64,000 bases of DNA from Nocardia aurea (GCF_003123685.1 NZ_QCYJ01000170.1:124001-188000), one strand, 5' to 3'; positions 15,922-24,660 are shown, counted from the stretch's first letter. The notes: generated from the sequence alone by a model not told the origin. Translations and numbers: made by a program.

Positions 15922-16665
15922 ATGACGCGCCACGATGATTCCGGAGCTTCGGGCTCTCGCCGGCGCCCGATCGGATTGGGCAAACGGGCGTGGGTCACCA
16001 CCCATCTCGTGCGCAGGCTGCTGCGGTTTCTCGCGTGGTCGCGGTTCGTGCGGGTCACCGTGATCGATCGCGAGATCGTTCCGGCGAAGGGTGCGGTGCT
16101 GGTCGCGAGCAATCACATCTCGATGGTCGACGCCGTCTTCCTGTGGGGTGCGCTGCGCCGTCGGGCCATGGCGGTCGCGATGGCGGAGCTGTGGACCTGG
16201 CCGGTCGTCGGGCTGTTGGTGCGCCGACTCGGCCACATTCCCGTGGTGCGCCGCGACGCCGAATCGGGCCGCAAGGCGCTCGACGCGGGCGAATGGGTTC
16301 TGCGTCACGGTGGTGTGCTGCTGATCTATCCGGAGGGCCGCTGCGTGCCGCCCGGCGAGACCGAACCCTACAAACCCGGTGTCGCCAGGCTGGCCATGGC
16401 GACCGGCGTCGCGATCGTTCCGGTCGCCACCACCGGCACCGACGGACTTCTCCCGCTGCGTGGGCGCTCCGGATCGGGGCCGCGGGTCGACCGCAGGCAT
16501 CCGGTCACCATCCGATTCGGCGAACCCATCGATCCCGGCGATTTCGAGTCGGTCGAGAAGTTGCTCGACCATCTGCGCACCCGGATCGAATCGTTGCGCG
16601 CGGAGTCGTCGCGGGCGAACCGATCGCGTGCCGAACAGCCTCGCCGACCCTCGCGCGACACGTGA
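15922..16665 (+). CDS. 1-acyl-sn-glycerol-3-phosphate acyltransferase (PlsC-like)
   Basis: A 247-residue LPLAT-family protein. Block I is NHISMVD (H-x4-D, around residue 59), block III is LLIYPEGRCVPPGETEPYKP (EGR binding of the glycerol phosphate), and block IV resembles VAIVPVATTG. It has no cleavable signal; the moderately hydrophobic first third may sit on the membrane. It would transfer an acyl chain to lysophosphatidate or a related lipid. Start is ATG at 15922 with GGAGGAATTC just upstream. Divergent from the PH-like protein. The C-terminal 30 residues are Arg/Ser-rich and variable. Confidence 0.85.
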   Translation: MTRHDDSGASGSRRRPIGLGKRAWVTTHLVRRLLRFLAWSRFVRVTVIDREIVPAKGAVLVASNHISMVDAVFLWGALRRRAMAVAMAELWTWPVVGLLVRRLGHIPVVRRDAESGRKALDAGEWVLRHGGVLLIYPEGRCVPPGETEPYKPGVARLAMATGVAIVPVATTGTDGLLPLRGRSGSGPRVDRRHPVTIRFGEPIDPGDFESVEKLLDHLRTRIESLRAESSRANRSRAEQPRRPSRDT

Positions 16666-16987
16666 TGGTCACCCCGTTGCCTGAAATTCGCTGTGTCGAC
16701 ACCCTATCCTCGAATTACATTTGGATAACCGCGTGACCTGGAGCTGCTCTAACGCGCCCGAGGTTTGCCAGTAGAGAAATTCTGAGACCATTCGGCTGGT
16801 TTCGAGACTTCGTTTCGAGGTACGTTTCTCTCGGCCCCCCTGGCCGCGCCGACAGCGTGACCAGGCCAACCAAGCCCTATGGACGGCGGTGCAGGCTCTA
16901 GTCTTCACCTCCGCCGCGGCGGCCACCACGTTCGGCGCCCAGCGCACCGAGTGCTGGGTGGATGTGCAAACGGTTGGAAGGATGGTC
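16666..16987. other. Intergenic region upstream of the GT4 gene
   Basis: 322 bp without a convincing gene. It holds the SigF-like box at 16799-16822; the rest shows no stable hairpin or long repeat that I can support. A longer in-frame start for the GT4 gene at 16889 exists but has no ribosome site. Confidence 0.5.
16799..16822 (+). promoter_or_regulatory. Candidate SigF-type promoter (GTTT-N15-AGGTA)
   Basis: GTTT (16799-16802), 15 bases, AGGTA (16818-16822). It differs from the SigF consensus GTTT-N15-GGGTA at one base. It would drive the GT4/debranching-enzyme pair with a leader of about 160 nt. Weaker than the sites at 22461, 56839, 57406 and 58340. Confidence 0.4.
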
Positions 16988-18178
16988 ATGAGCGCTGGTT
17001 TATCCGAGTCGGTGACGACCCATATCACCTCGTCCGACTTGCTTTCTACCGATCACGTAGGCGAACGGTTCCGCATCGCGATGGTCGTTCCGCCGTATTT
17101 CGACGTACCGCCCAAGGCATACGGCGGGGTCGAGGCCGTCGTCGCGGATCTGGTCGATTCCCTGGTCGCCCGGGGCCACGATGTCACCCTCATCGGAGCG
17201 GGCGAACCGGGCACCAAAGCGAAATTCGTTCCCGTGTGGGATCGCGCGCTACCCGAACGTCTCGGCGAGCCGTTCCCCGAAGTCGTCCACGCGCTGAAGG
17301 TGCGCCGAGCCATCGAGAAGCTCGCCACCACCGACGGCATCGACCTGGTCCACGATCACACCTTCGCCGGACCCCTCAACGCCCCGGCCTATTTCGGGCT
17401 CGGACTGCCGACCGTGCTCACCGTGCACGGTCCGGTGCAGGGCGACTGCTACACCTACTACCGCGAATTGGGCGCCGAGGTGTCGCTGGTCGCCATCAGC
17501 GACCGGCAGCAGGAACTGGCACCCGACCTGAACTGGGTCGGCCGCGTGCACAACGCGCTGCACGCCGACCAGTGGCCGTTCCAGGCCGAAAAAGGTGACT
17601 ACGCACTGTTCCTCGGGCGATTCACCGAGGACAAAGCGCCACATCTGGCCCTGCAGGCCGCGCACGAGGCTAATATTCCTCTGGTGCTGGCGGGTAAGTG
17701 CAGCGAAGCCATCGAGAAGGCGTACTTCGAACGTGAAGTCCGTCCGCTGCTCACCTCGAACGACTACGTCTTCGGGCTCGCCGACGCGACGGCCAAGCGC
17801 AAACTGCTTGCCAACGCACGGTGCTTGATGTTCCCGATTCGGTGGGAGGAGCCGTTCGGCATGGTGATGATCGAATCCATGGTCTGCGGAACGCCGGTCG
17901 TCGCCCTGCGCGGCGGCGCGGTCTCCGAGGTGATCGTCGACGGCGTGACCGGCCGCATCTGCGATGACCCGTCCGAATTGCCCGCCGCCATCGAAGAGGT
18001 ACGCGGCATGGATCCCGCGGCGTGCCGCGCCCACGTCGAGGCCAACTTCGGTTCGGGCACACTGGGCCGCGGCTACGAGCGGGTCTACTCCCAGCTCCTG
18101 CGCGGCCGCAACAGGACTCGCATGGCACGCCTGGACAGGACGGTGCCCATCCGTACGGTGGCGAGCGAACGCGTATGA
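16988..18178 (+). CDS. GT4-family glycosyltransferase
   Basis: A 396-residue GT-B glycosyltransferase. The N-terminal domain starts RIAMVVPPYFDVPPKAYGGV (glycine-rich acceptor loop), and DGIDLVHDHTFAGPL follows. In the donor domain ALFLGRFTEDKAPHLALQAA and the catalytic E-x7-E motif EEPFGMVMIESMVCGTPVVA are intact. This form (GRF..DK) is common in actinobacterial sugar transferases of unknown acceptor. ATG at 16988 is preferred because GGAAGG ends 6 bases upstream. Its stop overlaps the ATG of the debranching enzyme (ATGA), so the pair is translated together, suggesting alpha-glucan or compatible-solute metabolism. Confidence 0.85.
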   Translation: MSAGLSESVTTHITSSDLLSTDHVGERFRIAMVVPPYFDVPPKAYGGVEAVVADLVDSLVARGHDVTLIGAGEPGTKAKFVPVWDRALPERLGEPFPEVVHALKVRRAIEKLATTDGIDLVHDHTFAGPLNAPAYFGLGLPTVLTVHGPVQGDCYTYYRELGAEVSLVAISDRQQELAPDLNWVGRVHNALHADQWPFQAEKGDYALFLGRFTEDKAPHLALQAAHEANIPLVLAGKCSEAIEKAYFEREVRPLLTSNDYVFGLADATAKRKLLANARCLMFPIRWEEPFGMVMIESMVCGTPVVALRGGAVSEVIVDGVTGRICDDPSELPAAIEEVRGMDPAACRAHVEANFGSGTLGRGYERVYSQLLRGRNRTRMARLDRTVPIRTVASERV

Positions 18179-20337
18179 GCCCTGATCCCGGGACGGCACC
18201 GGACCCCGCGACGCCGAATCAGGCGCCCGCCCCCATGAACGCGGGCGAGCCGACCGGACTCGGCGGTTGCGGTGGTTCGGTGACCTTGGTCGAAGGCGGC
18301 ACCTTCTGCCTGTCGAACCGGCTCGGCGACGTCGAGCCGGGACGCCCGCACGGGCTGTTCTTCCGGGACGCCCGAGTGCTGTCCCGGTGGGAACTGCTGG
18401 TGGACGGTAAACCCGCGGAATCGCTTTCGGTTCTGAGTCCTGAGGCGTTCACCGCGCGCTTCGTGCTGCGCAGGCCACCGCAGACGGGGTATGCCGACAG
18501 CACCCTGCTGGTCGTGCGGGAACGCCTGATCGCCGACGGCATGCACGAACGGCTCACGCTCGAGAACATGGGCCGCGAGCCGACGGCGGTCGCGCTCGAA
18601 CTCCACGTCGACGCCGATTTCGTCGATCTCTTCGCGGTCAAGGAGGGGCGTGCCGGGCACGCCCGCTCCGATATCACCGTCGCCGAAGGTGAACTGCTGC
18701 TGCACGACCGGGTGGATCGGATGCGCGGCATCTCGATCTCCTCGACCGTCGAACCCACCGTGCTGCCCGGCACCCTGCACTGGCGGGTGGTCGTGCCACC
18801 CGGTGGCCGCTGGCATACCGAGATCATCGCCCAGCCGACGGTCGGCAATCAGCACACCCTGAGCCCGTCGGGGTCCGGGGAACACAACGGGCGCAGCGCG
18901 CCGTGTCGCAAGATCGCGGCATGGCGCGACACGGCGACCAAGATCATCGCCACCGATCCGACGCTGACCCAGGTACTGCGCCGGTCCGAGAGCGATCTCG
19001 GCGCGCTCCAGATCCATGACGAGACCGGCGACGGCCGCCCGTTCGTCGCCGCCGGCGCCCCCTGGTTCATGACCCTCTTCGGCCGCGACAGCCTGCTGAC
19101 CGCGTGGATGACCCTGCCGTTGGAGGTCGACCTCGCAGTGGGCACCTTGCAGCAACTCGCCGAACTCCAGGGCCAGGACCTCAACCCGCTCACCGAAGAA
19201 GAACCGGGCCGCATCATGCACGAGATGCGCCGCGGGCCCGCGAGCGGTCAGGTCCTCGGCGGCGACACCTATTACGGAACCGTCGACGCCACACCGCTTT
19301 TCGTCATGCTCCTGGCCGAATCGCACCGGTGGGGCGCCGATCCGGAGGCGATCCGGGATCTGCTTCCCGCCGCCGACGCCGCCATCTACTGGATCACCGA
19401 ACACGGTGACCGCGACGGTGACGGATTCGTCGAGTACAAACGCGCCACCGACCGCGGCCTGATCAACCAGGGCTGGAAGGACAGTTTCGACGGAATCAAC
19501 GACGCGGCAGGACATCTCGCCGAAGCGCCGATCGCGCTGTGCGAGGTCCAGGGCTACGTGTACGCGGCCTACCTGGCGCGCGCGCAACTGGCCGAGGCGT
19601 TCGATGACACACGCACCGCGGGACTGATGCGCGAACGCGCCGCCGAATTGCGGGTCAAATTCGCCGAGCAGTTCTGGTTGCCCGAACGCGGCTGGTTCGC
19701 CGTGGCCCTCGACGGGACCAAACGCCCCGTCGACGCCCTGACCAGCAACGCGGCGCAATGTCTGTGGACCGGCATCGTCACCGACGAGCACGCCGAGGAA
19801 CTGATCGAGCGGCTGTCGGGCGAACAGATGAACACCGGATTCGGAATGCGCACCCTCTCCTCGTCGATGGGCGCGTACAACCCGATGAGCTATCACTGCG
19901 GTTCGATCTGGCCGCACGACACCGCGATCGCGGTCGCCGGACTGCTGCGCTACCGCCACCTACCGGGCGCGGTGGACCTCGCGACCGCACTCGCGGGCGG
20001 ACTACTCGACGCGGCAGCGTCCTTCGGCGGCCGACTGCCGGAGCTCTTCTGCGGTTTCTCCCGCGAACAGTTCCCGGTCCCGGTGCCGTATCCGACATCG
20101 TGTTCGCCCCAGGCCTGGGCGAGCGCGGCACCGCTGCTTCTGGTCCGTTCGTTCCTCGGGCTCGACCCCGATGTCCCCGGACGCACCCTCACCGTCCGCC
20201 CCCGGGTACCGCGGGGATGGGGACGCATCAAACTCAGCGATCTGCGACTGGGGTCGGTGACCGTGGACCTGGAAGCCGAAGGCGACCAGGTCACCACGGC
20301 ACGCGTGCCCGACGAATGGCGATTCGTGACGCAATGA
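18175..20337 (+). CDS. Glycogen-debranching-type amylo-alpha-1,6-glucosidase
   Basis: A 720-residue two-domain protein. The N-terminal domain (about 40-240) is the bacterial glycogen-debranching N-domain: GGTFCLSNRLGDVEPGRPHG, LFFRDARVLSRWEL and LTLENMGREPTAVALELHVD. The C-terminal (alpha/alpha)6 domain (about 280-700) has WFMTLFGRDSLLTAWMTLP, WKDSFDGIND, EVQGYVYAAYLARAQLAEAF, SYHCGSIWPHDTAIAVAGLL and SPQAWASAAPLLLVRSFLGL, with GRDS, KDS.D and WPHD as the likely active-site region. It probably hydrolyses alpha-1,6 or related glucosidic bonds in the cytoplasm; no signal peptide is present. Coupled to the GT4 gene by a 4-bp overlap. Confidence 0.85.
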   Translation: MSPDPGTAPDPATPNQAPAPMNAGEPTGLGGCGGSVTLVEGGTFCLSNRLGDVEPGRPHGLFFRDARVLSRWELLVDGKPAESLSVLSPEAFTARFVLRRPPQTGYADSTLLVVRERLIADGMHERLTLENMGREPTAVALELHVDADFVDLFAVKEGRAGHARSDITVAEGELLLHDRVDRMRGISISSTVEPTVLPGTLHWRVVVPPGGRWHTEIIAQPTVGNQHTLSPSGSGEHNGRSAPCRKIAAWRDTATKIIATDPTLTQVLRRSESDLGALQIHDETGDGRPFVAAGAPWFMTLFGRDSLLTAWMTLPLEVDLAVGTLQQLAELQGQDLNPLTEEEPGRIMHEMRRGPASGQVLGGDTYYGTVDATPLFVMLLAESHRWGADPEAIRDLLPAADAAIYWITEHGDRDGDGFVEYKRATDRGLINQGWKDSFDGINDAAGHLAEAPIALCEVQGYVYAAYLARAQLAEAFDDTRTAGLMRERAAELRVKFAEQFWLPERGWFAVALDGTKRPVDALTSNAAQCLWTGIVTDEHAEELIERLSGEQMNTGFGMRTLSSSMGAYNPMSYHCGSIWPHDTAIAVAGLLRYRHLPGAVDLATALAGGLLDAAASFGGRLPELFCGFSREQFPVPVPYPTSCSPQAWASAAPLLLVRSFLGLDPDVPGRTLTVRPRVPRGWGRIKLSDLRLGSVTVDLEAEGDQVTTARVPDEWRFVTQ

Positions 20338-20418
20338 CCCGCGCCGCGTTCGCACCGGTCACGCCGCACGACACAGGACACCATCACGCTCCACCGACAT
20401 GCGGGTTGGAGATGGATC

Positions 20419-20607
20419 ATGCAGACATCACGGGACACCAGGGATCTGTGGAGCGCCAGACACCGTGATTGCGGCGCCGACCCCACCGATCTCAATCTCG
20501 ATCTCGATCTGGCGCGCTTTCTGTGCAGCACCCACGCGGGCCACGGACCGCAATGCCGTCAGTACCTGGCGGCGGCCGCGTTCTGCTACGGCAACACCGC
20601 ACGGTAA
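20419..20607 (+). CDS. Small cysteine/histidine-containing protein
   Basis: A 62-residue open frame with a plausible ribosome site (GGAGATGG about 5 bases before the ATG). The sequence reads HRDCGADPTDLNLDLDLARF and then LCSTHAGHGPQCRQYLAAAA, with four Cys and several His in a compact layout that looks designed for metal binding. GHGPxCxQ(Y/F)LAA resembles short conserved nocardial proteins I have seen without a function. It follows the debranching enzyme by 81 bp on the same strand and converges with the deazaflavin-type gene. It could still be chance coding. Confidence 0.45.
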   Translation: MQTSRDTRDLWSARHRDCGADPTDLNLDLDLARFLCSTHAGHGPQCRQYLAAAAFCYGNTAR

Positions 20608-20617
20608 GGCGACGGCC

Positions 20618-21094
20618 TCAGAGGCGGCGCAGTTCGAACATCCTGAACTCGCGCCCACCCGCGAGCCGTTCCTCGACGCGGTAACCCGGCCAGAACTCGA
20701 CCGCGCGCTGCCACGCCCGCTCACGGTCGACGCCTGTCAATTCGGTGACCCGCACCGGGAACGTCTCGCCGTGTAACCCGACCAGCGCCGTCTCGACCGC
20801 GCGCAGATTCGCCGACCAGACGGGATGGCGCGGACTGCCCCAGTTGGAGCCGATGACCAGGAAATCCTCGCCGCGCGGTACGTAGAGCAGCGAGGTCCGG
20901 CGCGGCTGCCCGGTTTTGCGACCCCTGACCGTGATCCGCAGCGACGGCAGTCCGGCGAGGTCGAGTACACCCAACCGGTCGCGGCTCAGCGCGCGGATCA
21001 GCCGTTCGGCGGGCAGCACGAAACGCGCCGTCCGCATCACCCACGGCTGCGTGCCGAGCCATCGACCCAGGCCGGCCAGAGGATTGGACACCAC
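20618..21094 (-). CDS. Deazaflavin (F420)-dependent nitroreductase family protein (Ddn-like)
   Basis: A 158-residue split-barrel protein of the DDN family: LPSLRITVRGRKTGQPRRTS, LLYVPRGEDFLVIGSNWGSP and HPVWSANLRAVETALVGLHG, the signature of M. tuberculosis Ddn/FGD-partner F420H2 quinone or nitro reductases. The C-terminus has the usual RAWQRAVEFWPGYRVEERLA. GTG at 21094 is chosen because GAGGA lies 7 bases before it; a longer start at 21121 is possible. Presence of this family implies an F420-making actinobacterium. Reaction likely reduction of quinones, nitro compounds or fatty-acid-derived substrates. Confidence 0.85.
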   Translation of the reverse strand: MVSNPLAGLGRWLGTQPWVMRTARFVLPAERLIRALSRDRLGVLDLAGLPSLRITVRGRKTGQPRRTSLLYVPRGEDFLVIGSNWGSPRHPVWSANLRAVETALVGLHGETFPVRVTELTGVDRERAWQRAVEFWPGYRVEERLAGGREFRMFELRRL

Positions 21095-21371
21095 CGTCGA
21101 ATCCTCGCAGACCCGGCACACGCTCGCGCGCGGCGGTGTTCACCTCCCGTCACACCAGCGATAGCTGAATGATGGAACATCACTATTTCATCACGAATGT
21201 CTCCTGGTAATTCCTTGGTATGCCTTCGGTTTCGAGACACAAATGATAGTTGCCGATATATTGCTGAAATGGATAAGGTGACCAGCGGTAGCCACCACCG
21301 CGACCCGAGGGAGCTGCCACCGGTCCGGCACAGCGGGCCGGTGCCGGCACCCCGACCAGGTAGGAGGGATC
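21095..21371. other. Intergenic region upstream of the PRC-barrel gene
   Basis: 277 bp with an AT-rich middle (about 21165-21285). No SigF-type box pointing right was found (GTTT at 21228 lacks GGGTA at the right distance). GTAGGAGGG just before 21372 is the ribosome site of the next gene. Confidence 0.4.
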
Positions 21372-21836
21372 ATGACCAAGGCAACGTCGGATTCACTGAT
21401 CGGCGCCACCGCGTACGACGTACGAAACGACAAGATCGGCAAGATCAAGCAGATCTACCTCGACAACGCCTCGGGCACCCCCACCTGGGCCGCGGTGTCG
21501 ACCGGCCTGTTCAGCAGCGACTCGCTGGTCCCGCTCGCGGGCGCGGAGTACCACGCCGACGCCCAGATGTTGCAGGTCAAAGTCGACAAGGAGCAGGTGA
21601 AGTCCGCGCCGCACCACGACGACGACCGCGCCATCAGCCCCGAAACCGAACGGGAACTGTTCGCGCACTACGGCATCGACCCCCGCTACACCGGACTGAC
21701 CAACCAGCGCCCCCAGCACATCCGCCCCGGCGACGAAGCGCCGATGACCTACGGCAACACCGCAGGCGATCCGATCCCTCGCGCCGCACGTGCGCGAACC
21801 GAGGGCATCGACAAGAACCTGCGCCGCGGGCAGTGA
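21372..21836 (+). CDS. PRC-barrel domain protein, stress-associated
   Basis: A 154-residue soluble protein. Residues 5-80 fit the PRC-barrel fold: LIGATAYDVRNDKIGKIKQI, YLDNASGTPTWAAVSTGLFS and SLVPLAGAEYHADAQMLQVK. The rest is polar and low complexity (HHDDDRAISPETERELFAHY and a Pro/Gly-rich tail). Similar proteins are often abundant stress proteins in actinobacteria, where the PRC barrel mediates protein contacts. AGGAGGG lies 5 bases before the ATG. Convergent with tspO across a hairpin terminator. Confidence 0.8.
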   Translation: MTKATSDSLIGATAYDVRNDKIGKIKQIYLDNASGTPTWAAVSTGLFSSDSLVPLAGAEYHADAQMLQVKVDKEQVKSAPHHDDDRAISPETERELFAHYGIDPRYTGLTNQRPQHIRPGDEAPMTYGNTAGDPIPRAARARTEGIDKNLRRGQ

Positions 21837-21841
21837 GCGAA

Positions 21842-21872
21842 TTCGCCGGTGCGCTCGGCGCGCACCGGCGAA
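21842..21872. terminator. Bidirectional hairpin terminator
   Basis: TTCGCCGGTGCGC (21842-21854) pairs exactly with GCGCACCGGCGAA (21860-21872) around TCGGC. It lies between the convergent stops of the PRC-barrel gene (21836) and tspO (21878), so it can end both transcripts. Confidence 0.75.
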
Positions 21873-21877
21873 GGCGA

Positions 21878-22405
21878 TCAGGAATTCATCGTCCACACGC
21901 TGAACGTCAACACCGCGGCGAAAACCGTCCACGCCAGGTACGGAAGCAACAACGCCGCCCCCGCTCGACTGTGACGCAGGAACAGCACGAACGTCACCGC
22001 GATCGCCACCACGAGCACCAGAATCTCCGCGAACGCGAGCCCGCGCAGTTCCGCGCCGAAAAACAACGGCGTCCACGCCGCGTTCAGGATCAACTGGACG
22101 ACATGAGCGGCCAGCGGCACCCGCACCGCCCGCCACGGCTCACCCCGCCACACCAACCACGCCGCCACCGCGATCAGCACATACAACACCGTCCACACCG
22201 GCCCGAAAAGCCAACTCGGCGGCGCCCACCCGGGCTGGTTCAACCGCCGATACTGATCGGCCGAGGACACCGCGGCGAGATTCCCGACAGCGGCCACGAC
22301 GATCACCAACAGCAGTGACACGATCAATCCGCCCGCCTGGCGCGCGGGCGAATACGGTGACCCGCCGAGAAACGTACTCGTCCGCGTCGGTACTTGCGTG
22401 GTCAT
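21878..22405 (-). CDS. tspO: TspO/MBR family membrane protein
   Basis: A 175-residue protein with five hydrophobic segments. Family blocks are YRRLNQPGWAPPSWLFGPVW, TVLYVLIAVAAWLVWR, LNAAWTPLFFGAELRGLAFA and LLLPYLAWTVFAAVLTFSVW. TspO proteins bind porphyrins, haem or cholesterol-like ligands in the membrane and are linked to oxidative and tetrapyrrole stress. The ATG at 22405 gives a normal family length; longer starts lack support. A very good SigF-type promoter lies 56 bp upstream, putting the gene in the stress regulon. Confidence 0.9.
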   Translation of the reverse strand: MTTQVPTRTSTFLGGSPYSPARQAGGLIVSLLLVIVVAAVGNLAAVSSADQYRRLNQPGWAPPSWLFGPVWTVLYVLIAVAAWLVWRGEPWRAVRVPLAAHVVQLILNAAWTPLFFGAELRGLAFAEILVLVVAIAVTFVLFLRHSRAGAALLLPYLAWTVFAAVLTFSVWTMNS

Positions 22406-22460
22406 CCGAATCGACCTCCCGGGGATCGTGCCGAATTTATTTCGTGTGACAGCCGCGAAG

Positions 22461-22484
22461 TACCCCCCATGACGATGCACAAAC
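22461..22484 (-). promoter_or_regulatory. SigF-type promoter of tspO (GTTT-N15-GGGTA)
   Basis: On the minus strand GTTT (22484-22481), 15 bases, GGGTA (22465-22461): exact match to the SigF/SigB consensus. It points at tspO, whose ATG is at 22405, giving a leader of about 50 nt. Confidence 0.7.
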
Positions 22485-22681
22485 GATGCACACTCCGCGG
22501 AGATCCACCGACCGCCACCGGGCCCGTTGATATACCAGTGGCGGCGCGGTGGCGGGGCCCGAAGGCAGAGGGAGTAGAAAGATAAGGTTCAGGCAGCCCA
22601 GCGGGGGTCGCCCGGACAGTTCCGCGCCCAGCACCTCGCGCGGGCATGCCACACCACCCGTCGACGAAGGAAAGCTGATTG

Positions 22682-24127
22682 ATGGCGAATTCTGCAGCGC
22701 GCGCACAGATCGGGGTCACCGGCCTCGCGGTCATGGGTAGCAATATCGCCCGAAACTTCGCCAAGCACGGGTACACCGTCGCCCTGCACAACCGCAGCAT
22801 TGCCAAAACCGACGCACTGCTGGCCGAACACAGCGGCGACGGCGATTTCGTGCGCACCGAGACGATCGAGGAATTCGTCGCCGCGCTCGAAAAGCCGCGC
22901 CGCGTGCTCATCATGGTCAAGGCAGGCGATCCCACCGACGCCGTCATCGCCGAACTCGCCGCCGTCATGGAACCCGGCGACATCATCATCGATGGCGGCA
23001 ACGCGCTCTACACCGACACCATCCGACGCGAAGCCGCCATGAAAGCGCGCGGCCTCAACTTCGTCGGCGCCGGGATCTCCGGCGGCGAGGAAGGCGCGCT
23101 CAACGGACCGTCGATCATGCCGGGCGGGCCCGTCGAATCCTACGAATCACTCGGTCCGCTGCTCGAATCCATCGCGGCCCAGGTCGACGGCACTCCCTGC
23201 TGCACCCACATCGGCCCCGACGGGTCGGGACATTTCGTCAAGATGGTGCACAACGGCATCGAATACGCCGACATGCAGCTCATCGGCGAGGCATACCACC
23301 TGTTCCGCGACGCGCTCGGCTTCGACGCCAAGCAGATCGCCGACGTGTTCACCCAATGGAACGCGGGCGACCTCGAGAGCTACCTCGTCGAGATCACCGC
23401 CGAAGTCCTCAACCAGGTCGACGCGAAAACCGGCAAGCCACTGGTCGATGTCATCGTCGACGCCGCCGAACAGAAGGGCACCGGCCGCTGGACGGTCAAA
23501 TCCGCCCTCGACCTCGGCGTACCCGTCACCGGAATCGCCGAAGCCGTCTTCGCCCGCGCCCTGTCGGGCTCGCGCTCCCAACGCAAAGCCGCGGTCGGCC
23601 TGGCCTCAGGAACCCTCGCCGACAAGCCGACCGACGTCGCGCAATTCACCGAAGACATCCGCCAGGCCCTCTACGCGTCCAAGGTCGTCGCCTACGCGCA
23701 GGGATTCGACCAGATCGCCGCGGGCAGCGCCGAATACGACTGGAATCTGCACCCCGGCGATCTGGCCACCATCTGGCGCGGCGGCTGCATCATCCGGGCC
23801 CGATTCCTCAACCGGATCAAGGACGCCTACGAGCAGAACCCGGCCCTGCCGAGCCTGATCCTGGCGCCCTACTTCCGCGAAGCCATCGAAACCGCCATCG
23901 ACAGCTGGCGGCGCGTGGTCTCCACCGCCACCCTGCTCGGCATCCCGGTCCCGGCGTTCGCCTCCTCGCTGTCGTACTACGACGCGCTGCGCGCCGAACG
24001 TCTCCCGGCCGCACTGACCCAGGGTCAGCGCGACTTCTTCGGCGCCCACACCTACGAACGCATCGACACCGAAGGCAAATTCCACACCCTGTGGAGCGGT
24101 GACCGCAGCGAAATCGACGCGGGCTGA
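22682..24127 (+). CDS. gnd: 6-phosphogluconate dehydrogenase, decarboxylating (NADP-dependent, long form)
   Basis: A 481-residue enzyme of normal length for the long (GndA) class. The NADP Rossmann motif is IGVTGLAVMGSNIARNFAKH at residues 10-29. NFVGAGISGGEEGALNGPSI holds the substrate-binding SGG, and SGHFVKMVHNGIEYADMQLI the catalytic Lys and His-Asn-Gly. GSRSQRK and the C-terminal FFGAHTYERIDTEGKFHTLW are also present. It converts 6-phosphogluconate to ribulose-5-phosphate, CO2 and NADPH. ATG at 22682 is used; an in-frame TTG precedes it directly. Ends at a strong terminator. Confidence 0.95.
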   Translation: MANSAARAQIGVTGLAVMGSNIARNFAKHGYTVALHNRSIAKTDALLAEHSGDGDFVRTETIEEFVAALEKPRRVLIMVKAGDPTDAVIAELAAVMEPGDIIIDGGNALYTDTIRREAAMKARGLNFVGAGISGGEEGALNGPSIMPGGPVESYESLGPLLESIAAQVDGTPCCTHIGPDGSGHFVKMVHNGIEYADMQLIGEAYHLFRDALGFDAKQIADVFTQWNAGDLESYLVEITAEVLNQVDAKTGKPLVDVIVDAAEQKGTGRWTVKSALDLGVPVTGIAEAVFARALSGSRSQRKAAVGLASGTLADKPTDVAQFTEDIRQALYASKVVAYAQGFDQIAAGSAEYDWNLHPGDLATIWRGGCIIRARFLNRIKDAYEQNPALPSLILAPYFREAIETAIDSWRRVVSTATLLGIPVPAFASSLSYYDALRAERLPAALTQGQRDFFGAHTYERIDTEGKFHTLWSGDRSEIDAG

Positions 24128-24132
24128 ACAAC

Positions 24133-24170
24133 ATCCCTCGGGACCGACACACACGCCGGTCCCGAGGGAT
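24133..24170. terminator. Bidirectional hairpin terminator
   Basis: ATCCCTCGGGACCG (24133-24146) and CGGTCCCGAGGGAT (24157-24170) are exact reverse complements around a 10-base loop. It separates convergent gnd (stop 24127) and the DUF4231 gene (stop 24172). Confidence 0.8.
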
Positions 24171-24171
24171 A

Positions 24172-24660
24172 TCAACTCCCCTTCTCCACCGACACCGCCG
24201 GAGCGGGCGCCATCTGCAACCTCCTCGACGCCCACTGCCTGCCCCCCTCCCAGGTGATCGCCTCCACCGCCTCCACCAGACGCACCGCCGCCGACCCGTC
24301 CGCGTACGGCACCGCCTTCACCAGGTACAGCGCGACCTCACGTTCGATCGCGTACTGGATCTGACTGTCCTGCACCCAACTCTCGTGCAGACCGAACGCC
24401 GTACGCACCCCCGTCGCCACCAGCACCGCCGCCCCGAGCAACGCGACGACCAGAGCCGGTAGATCCGTCACCGCCACGACCGGAATCGCCGCCGCCCCGA
24501 CGATCGCCGACAACTCGGTCAACCCGTACGAACGCCGATGCCGCTTACCGCTCTTGCGATACCACTCCCATTTCGCGGTCACCGGGACCGGAAGCTCCTG
24601 ATCGTCACGACGGGCAGTACGCATCCAATGCGCGGATCGCCAAGGGGCACCAAACCTCAT
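24172..24660 (-). CDS. DUF4231-type membrane protein
   Basis: A 162-residue protein. An N-terminal basic part contains AKWEWYRKSGKRHRRSYGLT, then two adjacent membrane helices (SAIVGAAAIPVVAVT and ALVVALLGAAVLVATGV, about 58-95), then a helical cytoplasmic tail, ESWVQDSQIQYAIEREVALY. The 'W.RW....' helix pair plus 'Y..A...L..E...Y' tail is the DUF4231/SLATT-like layout, seen in stress and conflict-associated membrane proteins. ATG at 24660 is chosen; longer frames to 24900 overlap the molybdoenzyme and look like shadow coding. 50 bp downstream of the molybdoenzyme on the same strand. Confidence 0.65.
   Translation of the reverse strand: MRFGAPWRSAHWMRTARRDDQELPVPVTAKWEWYRKSGKRHRRSYGLTELSAIVGAAAIPVVAVTDLPALVVALLGAAVLVATGVRTAFGLHESWVQDSQIQYAIEREVALYLVKAVPYADGSAAVRLVEAVEAITWEGGRQWASRRLQMAPAPAVSVEKGS

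Noticed and set aside
18085..19959. A 624-codon minus-strand frame opposite the debranching enzyme
   Set aside because: Shadow of a gene with strong motifs; composition is Arg/Gly/Ala-rich and featureless.
22679..22684. TTG start two codons' worth earlier for gnd
   Set aside because: An ATG follows immediately at 22682 and fits the ribosome site and family N-terminus.
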